This document shows, piece by piece, positions 9,677-19,668 of a stretch of DNA of 64,000 bases (positions are counted from its first letter, which is position 1; each line of letters starts with the position of its first letter). Origin of the DNA: Trichomonas vaginalis G3 (lineage: Eukaryota; Parabasalia; Trichomonadida; Trichomonadidae); assembly GCF_026262505.1 (NCBI RefSeq), contig NC_067204.1, positions 25,079,300 through 25,143,299 of the forward strand. The letters run 5' to 3'. The notes under the pieces were generated by a model that saw nothing but the letters and a program-made list of their open reading frames with translations, was not told where the DNA came from and made no database searches. Made by a program: the position numbers and the translations under genes.

Positions 9677-10537
9677 TATATGAAGTCTAATTCCTTTTAT
9701 AACTACTATATTTTTATTCTTATGACTAAAAAATAATATATTATTTAACAATTTTCATTTTTTCTTTTAACAATTTCATTTTATTTCCATTTATTGTTAA
9801 ATGATTTTTAGCATACACCTTTCTTTGTTCATCTTCTAAATACAATTTATTTTTTCTTAGATATAATTCTATTCATCAATTCGATCGTCATTTTTCAGTA
9901 CATGATCGTAATTTTCAATTATTGATCGCGATTTTACTTCAGAATTTGTTCGCAATATTGCTTATCAAAATTATATCTCTATTCTCTCATTTCTGTTTAG
10001 TCAATATCATTACACTCCTATTGTCTAATAACATGCTATTAATTTTCTTAAAATTAAAAAAAAAATATCAACTTTTAAAAACAGAAACTTAACATCCTTA
10101 GGTCAATGGATTTTGATGTGAGATACATTTAATCTGTTTTTCTTTTTTTATTTTAAATAATTGAATATTTATAGTTGTTATGGGTCTTACATCATGTAAA
10201 ACGAATTTTCTTAAAGTAAATTTACTTTTTCTTCAATCTTTCTTACATATTTATTAAAAAAAAATTATCCAAAAAAAGATGTTTTAGAATGAAAAAAAAA
10301 TAGAAAAATCTTCATTTATAGTCTTTCTTGAATGTATACGTTTTGATTTTTTTCTTTTTTAAAAAATTCAATTTCTAGAAAAATCGAGAAAAAATCATTT
10401 TCTTCTATTTTTTAGGACGCCATACCCATTGAAATCTCCTCTCAGGACGCCATAAACTATTCAATTATGGTGTAAACTTCTCAAAAATTGAATAGTTTAC
10501 ATCAGGACGCCTTAGGACGCCAACCCTTTACGCGCCC
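9677..10537. other. Non-coding right end of the MULE with terminal repeat
   Basis: AT-rich, no frame. The last about 120 bp (10415-10537) carry four AGGACGCC motifs and the inverted terminal repeat matching 5209-5345. The 9-bp target repeat AAGATCTCT follows at 10538-10546. Confidence 0.85.
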
Positions 10538-10546
10538 AAGATCTCT

Positions 10547-11253
10547 TACAATTGGGATCATCTGAAGCTTCCAATGCATTCATATCAGTGAATCAGAGGG
10601 TGATTTATTTATATATATATGGAGTGGGTAAAAGACTCTTGTTTTGGAATTTAAAAATTTGGAAGTTATAATGATTATTATGGTTATTGCAATCAGAAAC
10701 ATGAGTATGTTCAGTTTATTTTAAAATGATTAGCTATTGCTGTAATATGATATGATATCAAGTTTATTTTTCGAGTTATTCAAGCATATTGACAATAATT
10801 TCACCTAGCTCGGCAATCACATTATATAAGTATCCAACAATACTATATGCGAGATAATAATAGAACTTGTAATATCTATTTTTATTAACTTTAAGATGAC
10901 AATACATGTAAATGTTGATGAGATAAAGAAAATAATATCAAAATTCAATAAATATGATGATTATTCTGTTTCTCAACATGTAGCTACTTGAAAAAATACA
11001 ATTTATGTTTTGGATCATGGTTCAGGCTTTTAAAAGAATTAATTCCAAAAACAAATCTACAGAGAGAATCATGGTTTGAAGATAATCTTTGATATAAAAA
11101 GACTTAAGAATGTAAAGGAATTTTTCTTCATTTCTTCATGTACTAATCACTGAGCATATAGATCGCATATATCAATCACCGTAATCGAAAATTATTGTTC
11201 AGGAATGATGGAGTTCTGCCTTTATTTTTCTTACAATTGATCAAAAGGTGACA
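10547..11253. other. Intergenic DNA after the MULE
   Basis: The first about 100 bp continue the block shared with 26606-26700 (inverted). Beyond that nothing is certain. A short ATG frame at 10896 (MTIHVNVDEIKKIISKF, 31 residues, then a stop) looks like the start of a decayed gene, but I cannot assign it. Confidence 0.5.
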
Positions 11254-11511
11254 ATGACACTGGAAATTGTCAACGTAAAGCAACATACTCAAATGAAAAC
11301 TCTCATTGAGTATTGCGAAAAGCGAATTGATTCTGATAATTTTCAGGGTATTTCTATTGTTGGAGAAGAAAAAGCAGTAAATAAAGCGATATCAATCGCA
11401 GAAATTCTTAAAAACAAATATTCTTTAGTAGAAACAACAAAGCTTGAAGAATCTGTAACGAAAAATGAACCAAAGCTCACAATTACTCTTAAAAAGCACC
11501 TGGCTTTGTAA
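11254..11511 (+). CDS. Alba-like nucleic-acid-binding protein
   Basis: A small protein of about 85 residues. The order of segments fits an Alba domain: MTLEIVNV (first strand), a helix (MKTLIEYCEKRI), FQGISIVGEEKAVNKAISIA (the conserved turn after the central strand, followed by the second helix), then ILKNKYSLVETTKL and a strand pair EPKLTITLKK. Alba proteins are dimeric and bind RNA or DNA; the single-domain eukaryotic forms act in RNA metabolism or as RNase P/MRP subunits. I use the ATG at 11254; a GTG two codons upstream is not a likely start. AAAAGGTGACAATG surrounds the start, and nearly the same string precedes the gene starting at 52868. Assignment rests on pattern only. Confidence 0.65.
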   Translation: MTLEIVNVKQHTQMKTLIEYCEKRIDSDNFQGISIVGEEKAVNKAISIAEILKNKYSLVETTKLEESVTKNEPKLTITLKKHLAL

Positions 11512-12084
11512 TTTAAGAATCCAATTGACCCGGCTCATCTGTAAAATATGCTCACATACCAAGTAATATTGTTTTGCACAGTTGATAGCTTTTGGCCATG
11601 TTCAAATCAGATCATATTAAATTTTTCACCTTGGAATGCATTTAGAGAAAAAAAATGTGATAAGCACAGACAGCCCATATTATCTGCACATACAAATTTT
11701 TCAAATTTCATCATTTTATTTTAGATTTACAAGATTATCCACAAAGCCGTAAAATTCTTTACTAAATCATATGCTTTGCTTTCCAGCAATTTATATTCTT
11801 TCTTTATTTTTCATATAGATTGCATATTTTTTTGATATTCGATATCTTTTAAGATTGATAATGAAACAAATAAACGGTTCGACTTCATTACACTTGTTTA
11901 TTAATTTCTTATTATTTAATTATTACTAATGAATGAAAATATTTAATTATTGTTTCTTTTTTTCCTTGGAACTTGACGAATTTATCAAAGCAAAGAAAAA
12001 TTGCAAACAATATTGCTATACTTACCCAAAATTGTAATGTCAATTCATTACAATAAAAAAAAGTCGCAATGTTTATTTTAATCT
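11512..12084. other. Intergenic DNA
   Basis: About 570 bp of AT-rich sequence between two 3' ends. No gene, RNA or strong repeat is seen. Confidence 0.6.
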
Positions 12085-13002
12085 TTATTCATCTTCTGAG
12101 AATACGATACTTATAAACAATAACAAATATTTGATGTTGTAACAACTACATTTAGATATTGGTTTCAAAGTTTCAATAATAGATATCCTTGCTAATCCAT
12201 ATCCATAATGGCCATTACTCTCATAGGATCCAGGTGAAGAAAAACTTGGAATTTGTACCAAGCCACTCAGAAGTGTAGTCGAGTAAAATCTGAAACCAGA
12301 AAAATGAACAGATGTGGAAAGATGCTTTAAGTTTGTTTCTGTATAATCTTCACTTATTGCTTTACAATTTTCTTGCCCACTAATATATGAAGAACCTCCT
12401 GATCCACTACCTACACGTGAATTTACAGCTCCCCCACCGCCACCTCCATAATAACCCCCTCCACCACCGCTTCCATGATCGAACAAATCTGAGTATCCAC
12501 CAATGCCAAATTTACCATTAATTCCATGGGGATCTACACCAGTACCATAATAATTTTGTTTTGCTCCAAAAGATTTTGTAATTGGAAGGCGAGGATCGAA
12601 TGTGCATATGATACCATCAGAGCCTATTAGATCACCTCCAGCACCTCCTTGAATTAAGCCTCCACAAGCTGCATAATGAGCTGACTCAGCACCTCCAGCA
12701 GAAATCATTACCATTGATTTCAAACTTTTAAAATCATCCCAAGGACCTCCCGATAGTCGTAAGTCTGAAGCACCACCTCCTGAACCACCTGACACTGAAT
12801 GACTATGATCACTAACATCTATTGTACCTTGTCCACCACCATTAAATGTTGCTGGACCACTCCAGGAACCTCTCTCCCCAAGATATAGATATAAGGTCTT
12901 CGGGTTGAAAAATGACATATACCCTGATGCATATGCACCTCTTCCTCCTTTACTATTATCTAGATATCCACCAGAGGCACCCCATAACTCAATTTGGTAC
13001 AT
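12085..13002 (-). CDS. Glycine-rich surface-type protein, N-terminus uncertain
   Basis: The frame encodes 305 residues with an ALK/LTK-type glycine-rich domain: YQIELWGASGG, GGRGAYASGYMSF, LYLYLGERG, GGSGGGASDLRL, ISAGGAES, GGGGGYYGGGGGGAV, GSGGSSYISG. This pattern is typical of large trichomonad and other protist families of predicted secreted proteins. The reading frame stays open upstream of the first ATG (13002) to about 13146 and still looks coding (FEYPCSNNDCTYFELQFKPG), so the true start is missing. An ATG at about 13161 (MKLLITSNTCK) lies in another frame. Either a small indel or a sequence error separates them, or the gene is broken. A cysteine-containing tail follows the domain; no membrane anchor is clear. 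Confidence 0.75.
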   Translation of the reverse strand: MYQIELWGASGGYLDNSKGGRGAYASGYMSFFNPKTLYLYLGERGSWSGPATFNGGGQGTIDVSDHSHSVSGGSGGGASDLRLSGGPWDDFKSLKSMVMISAGGAESAHYAACGGLIQGGAGGDLIGSDGIICTFDPRLPITKSFGAKQNYYGTGVDPHGINGKFGIGGYSDLFDHGSGGGGGYYGGGGGGAVNSRVGSGSGGSSYISGQENCKAISEDYTETNLKHLSTSVHFSGFRFYSTTLLSGLVQIPSFSSPGSYESNGHYGYGLARISIIETLKPISKCSCYNIKYLLLFISIVFSEDE

Positions 13003-13683
13003 ACCTGGCTTGAATTGCAGCTCAAAATATGTACAATCATTATTTGAGCATGGATATTCGAATCTATAAGTGTTCCCTGATTTTGTGACAGGATTTGAGA
13101 CAGTAACCTTCGATTCATTGCCGAATCTTACATGTATTGCTGGTAATCAGCAATTTCATGGTTTGATGTGTTTTGTCACTTTTTCAAATACAAAAAATCA
13201 AGATTCGCTCTCATGAATGCTATTAACAAACGTCATTAATGAATGCTCATGCCATATTATATTTAACAATATGAAAATCATTCTAATATTCACGAAAAAA
13301 CATGAACAAATTGAATATCGGTACTTAATATCAAAAAACTATGAGCGTGAAGTGATCTACATATAAAAAATAGAAAATATAGCTGATTTTACAAGATGAG
13401 CAGTTAATATATTATAGGTTTATCTTAGAAATGTTATTTACCTTGTGTCTCATTCAATTTGGAATAAAATCAAAGTGAAATCTTTCCTATTTTTCACCTC
13501 AAAATTATTGGAAATGGCTTTTATAAAAGAATTTGTTTGAATTTCAATTATTGAATTTCAATTTTGAAGATTAAAAACATTACATAAAGAAATTAGCACG
13601 TTATTTACTTGGAATTTCAATCTACATTAACACTATATATAAAAAATAATTCTTTAAATTTAAAAAATAATTCTATATTAAGT
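13003..13683. other. Intergenic DNA, first part coding-like on the minus strand
   Basis: 13003-13146 continues the glycine-rich frame on the minus strand (see that entry). The rest is AT-rich with no recognised feature. Confidence 0.5.
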
Positions 13684-15954
13684 TTATTCTGCAGAAAGTG
13701 TGATTGAACGAATCAGATTTCCAGCTTCTCTAGAGCCAGTTGCAGCGATCATTGGCATCATTTCTCTGAATTTGTTTCTGTTTATATCTCTTTCGAGTTT
13801 CTTAATGAGTCTATCAGCCCATTTCAACGCTGCTTCGAGTTTCTTCTTAGAACTTGGTGTTTCGTTGTATTCGTAGTTGATTGCGGCAAAAATTGCATCA
13901 ACAATAGAATCAGACGAAATATCGCCATTCTTGCAGCACTCTGATATCCAGTTCCTCATGATCTCCAATCTCTTTGGTTGTTCGACCTTTGGAGCCACTT
14001 TTGTGACAGAATCCAAAACATCGAAAGCAGTTTGAGAATTGAGGCCAATTAGAGTAGTAATAACATCAACACCATTATCACTACCTTCTGTGAGTACTTT
14101 AGATACCTGCGTCGATACCAATTTCTGTAATTGATCATCAGGTAACAAAGACATCAGAGCGTTGACGTATCTATCCTGGAGTTTAGCGGCTGATTCGTTC
14201 TGTAGTGACTTTGCCCTGTTGACAACGTTCTGAGCGATCTTTAAAGCGTCATCTGAAGAAATCGGGAGTTTTTTGAGCGGCTCCTTAAGCATTTCTTGGC
14301 GCTGGCTGTCGCTTAACTGTCTGATATGTTCAATAAACATAGGCAAAACTGCACCACATAACTCCGGAATTCGGACCGCCATTGAAAGTAACTCTGCGTC
14401 GCAGAAAATGGATGGAACCGTGGATGGATCCAAGTAAGGAAGTGCGCGCTTCAATTGTAACTTGCCAACTTCCTTCATATGGTCACGATCTGATCTTAAT
14501 AACTCTCCACAGGTCTTTGAAACGGATTCGATTGTACTCTCGACCTTAGCGACTTCGGGTGTGATGTTCAGCATGCTGTTGACCTTGTTGATACCATCAA
14601 TAAGGCGGTTCGTCATATCTGCAAGCTGAGGAACGTTCGTTGGTGAATCTGCTAGGGAGAAATCGATACCTGTAAGGAGTGTGAACCATGTTGTGCCATC
14701 GGATGTGCATCTCATGAAGTTGACTCCGACAAATTCTGATAATTTAAGACGATCATCGTCAGTTTTGGCATGTTGGCAGGCCAAAGCGAATACTTTCGGA
14801 ATGACTGAATAATCCTTGATGTTGGCGCGTGTTTTCTGTGCCCAAAGAAGAGTTCTGTATGATTGAGATGGAGCATCTTTAAGAGCTTCAGCGAGAGCAA
14901 GGGTATCTTCATCGGAAAGTGATGAGCACTTGTCATTACAGATCTTTGTGATGTCAGAATGATCTCCGTCGATAGATAATAATGAAATTAATAATTTGAA
15001 CAATGTTTCCTTATCTTTGTTGAATGATTCTTCGAATTTTGGCATAAGAACTGGGATAAGAAGCTTCTTGGAGGCAAATGAAAGAGATGTAACAAAAAGA
15101 CTCTTATTTCCAAGAAAGTCAAGAAGTCCATCGGAATCTAAGAGTGGAACACAAGCAGTTACAGCGTAAGCAATAAGTGGTTTGTTCTTTTGGTAGTCTG
15201 GAAGCCAAAGTTCGCTTACATGATCTAATAATTGTTTATGATCGATTTTTGCAAGGAGATACCATATTGGATGGATACTTGGTCTGTAATCAGCTGTTTG
15301 AAGTAAGACTTCGGCAAAGTTTAGCAAGTATTCTTTAGAAAGTGGACGATTTAATAATTCGTCATTAGCAACGGACTTGAATTCTTTTTCGAATGAAGTC
15401 CACATGTAGAGTGCGTCAACATTCTTCTCGATGATTTTCTGTGATGGATTTACAACAGGATGAACTAATTCCATGAAAGTGTCTGAATCTGGAATGTTTG
15501 CACTAGCAATATCGGCAATAATGCTAAAAGCCATGCCTGTGTGAACTGGGTGCTCTGTTGTAATATCATAAAGTGTTTGAATATAATCAGCTGCGAGTTG
15601 ATAATTTTGCTTTAATAATCCTGCACGTGAGACACAGGCTAATGATAATATATATGCTGTACGATGTCTGCGCTTTTGATCTTTCCTTCCTTCTTCTGGA
15701 ACTGCTTTTCTTAAATTAACGAGTAAGTCTTTGCCTGAAATCTCTGATTTGTTCTTCTTAAGAAGTGAGGTAAGCATGTAGCAGTATCTTGGCTTGTTTT
15801 TCTGGTTCTTGTCGTCGGATATTAACTGAACAAGTGTATCGATAGTTGTATTTAAGTTCTCTGCGCTTTCCTTTGTGATCTTGAGTAGTTGACGAACAGA
15901 TTCCTCAATATCAGCTTCTTGCGCGAATGCTTGGATTGATGCTTTTGAAGTCAT
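13684..15954 (-). CDS. Large HEAT-like protein, possibly Pol5/MYBBP1A family
   Basis: A protein of 756 residues if started at the ATG at 15954 (MTSKASIQAFAQEADIEESV); an ATG at 16044 would add 30 residues of unlikely composition. It is almost all alpha-helical with repeated helix pairs, as in HEAT solenoids. Near the N-terminus the order of a helical block (RYCYMLTSLLKKNKS), a charged linker (VPEEGRKDQKRRHRTAY) and ILSLACVSRAGLL resembles DNA polymerase V/MYBBP1A (Pol5), a nucleolar ribosome-biogenesis factor with no polymerase activity. That match is a weak pattern. The frame is intact and its richer codon use suggests steady expression. Other helical proteins (proteasome adaptor ECM29-like, importin-like) are possible. 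Confidence 0.6.
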   Translation of the reverse strand: MTSKASIQAFAQEADIEESVRQLLKITKESAENLNTTIDTLVQLISDDKNQKNKPRYCYMLTSLLKKNKSEISGKDLLVNLRKAVPEEGRKDQKRRHRTAYILSLACVSRAGLLKQNYQLAADYIQTLYDITTEHPVHTGMAFSIIADIASANIPDSDTFMELVHPVVNPSQKIIEKNVDALYMWTSFEKEFKSVANDELLNRPLSKEYLLNFAEVLLQTADYRPSIHPIWYLLAKIDHKQLLDHVSELWLPDYQKNKPLIAYAVTACVPLLDSDGLLDFLGNKSLFVTSLSFASKKLLIPVLMPKFEESFNKDKETLFKLLISLLSIDGDHSDITKICNDKCSSLSDEDTLALAEALKDAPSQSYRTLLWAQKTRANIKDYSVIPKVFALACQHAKTDDDRLKLSEFVGVNFMRCTSDGTTWFTLLTGIDFSLADSPTNVPQLADMTNRLIDGINKVNSMLNITPEVAKVESTIESVSKTCGELLRSDRDHMKEVGKLQLKRALPYLDPSTVPSIFCDAELLSMAVRIPELCGAVLPMFIEHIRQLSDSQRQEMLKEPLKKLPISSDDALKIAQNVVNRAKSLQNESAAKLQDRYVNALMSLLPDDQLQKLVSTQVSKVLTEGSDNGVDVITTLIGLNSQTAFDVLDSVTKVAPKVEQPKRLEIMRNWISECCKNGDISSDSIVDAIFAAINYEYNETPSSKKKLEAALKWADRLIKKLERDINRNKFREMMPMIAATGSREAGNLIRSITLSAE

Positions 15955-16795
15955 TTTGTCAAAACACTGAAAATCAAAAAAAGTACACAAACAAAATTTT
16001 AGATGATTTTCTTGAAGAATATCATTGTAGTATGCATAAAACATATAATTTTTAAATTATAAGTGCTCAATATGATTTTATTTAAATTTTCTCAAGGAAA
16101 TTATACATTTAATCCATTCTAGATATCAAAGCTATAAGTAACGATCTAAATTTTTATTGTTTGTGCTTTGAGCTTTCTTTAAAACAAGCCACATTCTCTA
16201 ATTCTCTCTCATCAAAGATACAAGTTCTTTGGGATGTTGTTCACAGTGTCGCTGTAAGTACAAATGGACCTGATGCGAATAGGGATAATTAATGTTTGAA
16301 ATCTTAAATAAAAAAATATCGGATTTTACTTTTGTATATAGGGTGGCAGGAAACCTCCGTAGCATCTCAATACCTGATTGAGTTATCTATGGTATTAGAA
16401 AATAAGAAGAAATATTTAGAAAATACATTATGTTTTTAATCGTGAATCTCCAATTCGTGATTTGAGCGAGTTAAGATGTTTTCTTCCCCATATGTTTGGG
16501 TTAAAAGTCACCTTTTCTTTTCATGATTTGAAATCAAGCTGTGCTATATGTGACTACAATCAATCCAAATTTGTATGATGAAAAAAGAAAATATAAGAAT
16601 TTATTTAATATATTGTATTGCAAACATAGGGTTATTTCCTGTGGTTGAAGTAAACAATTTCATTTAAAACGTCATAAAATGTCATTTTTTGAGTGCCGGA
16701 CCAATTGATAAAATATCGTTTTCGGAATTACTGACACTTAGTAACAAAAAATCTACCATAGAATTATTAAATACTTAATTTTTTGTTATAGTGTT
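15955..16795. other. Intergenic DNA
   Basis: About 840 bp between the start of the HEAT-like gene and the 3' end of the ankyrin gene. No convincing frame, RNA gene or repeat. Confidence 0.6.
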
Positions 16796-17093
16796 TTAAC
16801 TTATTTGGATGTTACAACCCTTTGTTTGTCCATCTTTATCTTTTTCATTGATATTTGCACCATGTGAAATAAGAAATTCGGTAATTTCTTTACTATTATA
16901 TCTTGCTGCAATATGAAGAGCAGTTTGTCCATTATTATCTTTTTCATTGATATTTGCACCATGTGAAATAAGAAATTCGGTAATTTCTTTACTATTATAT
17001 CTTGCTGCAATATGAAGAGCAGTTTGTCCATTATTATCTTTTTCATTGATATTTGCACCATGTGAAATAAGAAATTCGGTAATTTCTTTACTA
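16796..17093 (-). pseudogene. Ankyrin gene, 3' part separated by an insertion
   Basis: Nearly three 99-bp ankyrin repeats (SKEITEFLISHGANINEKD; NGQTALHIAARYN), identical in DNA to those at 19669-20000. The frame ends in a short non-ankyrin tail (KGCNIQIS). Its 5' part lies on the other side of a 2.6-kb element: removing 17094-19668 and one copy of the duplicated target rebuilds the exact sequence found inside every neighbouring repeat (TTTACTATTATATC). So the two halves were one gene before insertion. Confidence 0.85.
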
Positions 17094-17326
17094 GGCAAAA
17101 TCGCAACCGAATTTTTAAATCTCGATCGCAAAGAAAAATTTCGATTTTTTATAAAATCGCGAACTTCTGAAAAATTGCGAACAGAAAAAAATCGCGATTG
17201 TTTTTGAAATCGCGTTTTATTAGAAGTACGCGATTTTATAAAAAATCGAAATTAGATTAAAATATAGCGTCTAAAACCAAATTGCGAACAAGTTATGTAT
17301 TGATTAAGAAAAATATATTTAAGATG

Positions 17327-17509
17327 AAGAATTGCTTGCTATGATGTACTGATTCATGATCAGTACATCATAGCAAGCAATTCTTTACATGAAGTTCGAA
17401 AACTTGGGTGCAATCAGATCTGATTGCACCCAAGTTTTCGAACTTTGTATAGGGAATTAAAGGGTGAGAGATATATAGTCTATCTATATATCTCTCACCC
17501 TTTAATTCC
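17327..17509. repeat. Three consecutive perfect palindromes
   Basis: Hairpin 1: 17327-17353 pairs with 17359-17385 (27-bp arms, loop TCATG). Hairpin 2: 17392-17445, a 54-bp palindrome without loop, centre AGATCT. Hairpin 3: 17453-17478 pairs with 17484-17509 (26-bp arms, loop TCTAT). All three are perfect. The stems are unrelated to each other and the spacers are 6 and 7 bp. Nothing of this regularity is expected by chance. Confidence 0.97.
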
Positions 17510-18663
17510 ACCTCTGTAAGCGATAAAATTTTATCAAATATTTTATACTACGAGAAATTATGGCTTTGTTTCATAGACGTATTGAATTTACCGATTGTGT
17601 TAAAATGAGATCGCTTAATCTTTAAATTTATTAAGTTAATCAAATTTTTGATTAAACGCAACGATGTTTTGTGAAATCAAAACGATAAATATTCAATGCA
17701 AACGCACCTGAGCTATGTTCCTTTATTGCAGCCATTAAACATTTGTCTGGCTCACAATTTGAGAGCACTTCACCTAAATAATGCTATAATGAAAATTGAA
17801 TTAATAAAAATCGTTTCTTCAAATAATCTTCACAAATATATTATCATTATGTGAATTTTTACTTATAAAATTAAATACATATTTAGTTTCTAGTATTTTT
17901 TTTTCTATTGTCATTCAAAATATAGCTACAAAACGAAGAACCATAATTTTGATAAACACTAAATGATAATATGATTTATAATATAAATAAAATATTTTCA
18001 AGTCCAATAAATCAAAATTGATATTTTAAAAAAAAACTAATTAAGAATTCAGTGATAATTTTATCAAATATTACAAGACAATATGATTTATAAGCAGAAT
18101 AAAATGTGAATTATATCAATATGACACTTTTAACCTTTTTTAATCCGAAAAATCCAAAATACAATTTATACATATATTTAAGCAATATAATTATATATGT
18201 GATGATAGATCTCCATGATCAGAGTTTCGAGTTTTATTGAGTATTCATTGGACATCAAAGTTGAATCAAAGCAGCAAAAGTGAAATTTTCCGAGGAAATT
18301 TTGATGTAGCGAATTTTTTGTGTGAGCATTAATAGATCGAAATCACAAGAGAATATAATACCTCGCTACATATACTATTATATTATCATGTGAAATAAGA
18401 ATGTTGAATCAATATCAACTGAGATATAATAGTATATAAAAAGTATTTTTATCATAGCTAAAAAAGAGATTTTTCACATGACAAAATTCTCAATGGAGAA
18501 AAACCATCTATATCCTACATATAACGTATAACGCATTGTTTTATACTTAAACACTTCTCTATGGATATATCTTGCGTAACATATATCTATCAGACTCGCT
18601 CATTTATTAAGCTATTAATAAAAATAGTATTCCATGAAAATCGTTTTTCCATTATATTATCCG

Positions 18664-18740
18664 TGAAGTGCGGTGTAAACTTCACAATTCTCCGCTTCGG
18701 ACGGAAAGAATTGTGTAGCCACACACACTTGTCATGCATA
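18664..18740. repeat. Hairpin pair inside the TIR element
   Basis: GTGAAG...CTTCAC overlaps a second hairpin with CACAATTCT and AGAATTGTG arms around a GC-richer loop (CCGCTTCGGACGG). The stems have small mismatches, unlike the trio at 17327-17509. Confidence 0.55.
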
Positions 18741-19668
18741 ATTGTGTATTAAGCAAAACGAAAGCATTCACGATACAAATCTGTTAATTATGAATACTTT
18801 GATTTGACATTGAATATCTCATATCGAGATTTGAGATATCAAAAGCAAATTTTGATTTTTTATTATACAATTTATATTTGTAGTCTAATTATTATAGATA
18901 TCATCAAAATATTGTGAAAGCACAATTTTTGGACCAGAAATTTTATAAAATATTCAATAGCTCAATTTTTCGAAAGTATTAGATAGCTATTATATTTGAC
19001 ATTGAATGCAAATATACTGTATGTGATTTTTATGAATATTTGTATTAGATAATTTGCGATCTGAAAAAAAAAATTGAATTTACTAATATTTGTTCTATTT
19101 ATATAATATACTCGGGCATTATATTATGATTAGAATACAATTGCTAAAATCGAGTCTAATATTTTAGAATATTTTTTTAAGATATTTGGGATTGAGTATT
19201 CATACTATGTGATTTTCATAACCAATGAATGTGCCCTACAGTATAAGTAAAAATAAGAATAATTTTTTTCAATTTGATATCTTTTTTTAAAAAAGTGTGA
19301 TTTTCACAAAAAAAGTGTTATAGTAGTAGGATTATAGTCCATACAATACTATTGTAATCTCTTTTCTCGAATTTAATTTTTCAATTAGCAATTCGAGAAA
19401 AAAAATATTACTTAAAGGACGACTTATCACTCCGAAAAAGACCAAAATTAAGGACGTGATTTTTTTGAAAGTTCGCGATTTTTCAAAAAGTCGCAATTTT
19501 TTCACGAATCGCGATTTTTTAAAAAAATCGAAATTTATCGTTCAAATCGCGATTTATTAATAAATCGCGAAAAAATTCTGTTCGCGATTTTTAAAAAATC
19601 GCGATTTAAGCTAAAAATCACAATTTATCATCAAAATATAGATTTAAAAATTCGGTTGCGATTTTGCC

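Larger units (their letters stand above)
5209..10537. mobile_element. Mutator-like element (MULE) with two genes
   Basis: The element is 5,329 bp. Perfect 9-bp direct repeats AAGATCTCT flank it (5200-5208, 10538-10546). The ends are inverted repeats sharing GGGTTGGCGTCCTAAGG then CGTCCT; inward there are more GGCGTCC motifs (five near the left end, four near the right), probable transposase binding sites. It carries a MULE transposase (7424-9676, plus) and a divergent gene of unknown function (5983-7089, minus). The second copy of the surrounding block (26606-26945, inverted) lacks the element, giving a near-empty site. All parts look undamaged, so insertion is probably recent and the element may be autonomous. 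Confidence 0.93.
17094..19668. mobile_element. 2.6-kb non-coding TIR element inside an ankyrin gene
   Basis: The ends are perfect inverted repeats of about 28 bp (GGCAAAATCGCAACCGAATT, then TTTAAATCT). The flanks read TACTA on both sides (17089-17093, 19669-19673). Because AGGC...GCCT is itself symmetrical, the target duplication can be read as 5 bp (TACTA) or 3 bp (ACT). Subterminal zones on both sides carry many copies of ATCGCGATTTTT-like motifs. The interior has no transposase frame, so it is non-autonomous. The superfamily is not clear. It contains the palindrome trio at 17327-17509 and a hairpin pair near 18664-18715. The insertion site is proven by the uninterrupted identical repeats of the host gene. 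Confidence 0.88.

Noticed and set aside
14712-14936. Frame on the same strand inside the HEAT-like gene
   Set aside because: Alternative-frame shadow of the longer gene.
15955-16044. 30-residue extension of the HEAT-like protein
   Set aside because: Composition (Phe/Tyr/Cys-rich) looks like translated leader; the ATG at 15954 starts the globular part.
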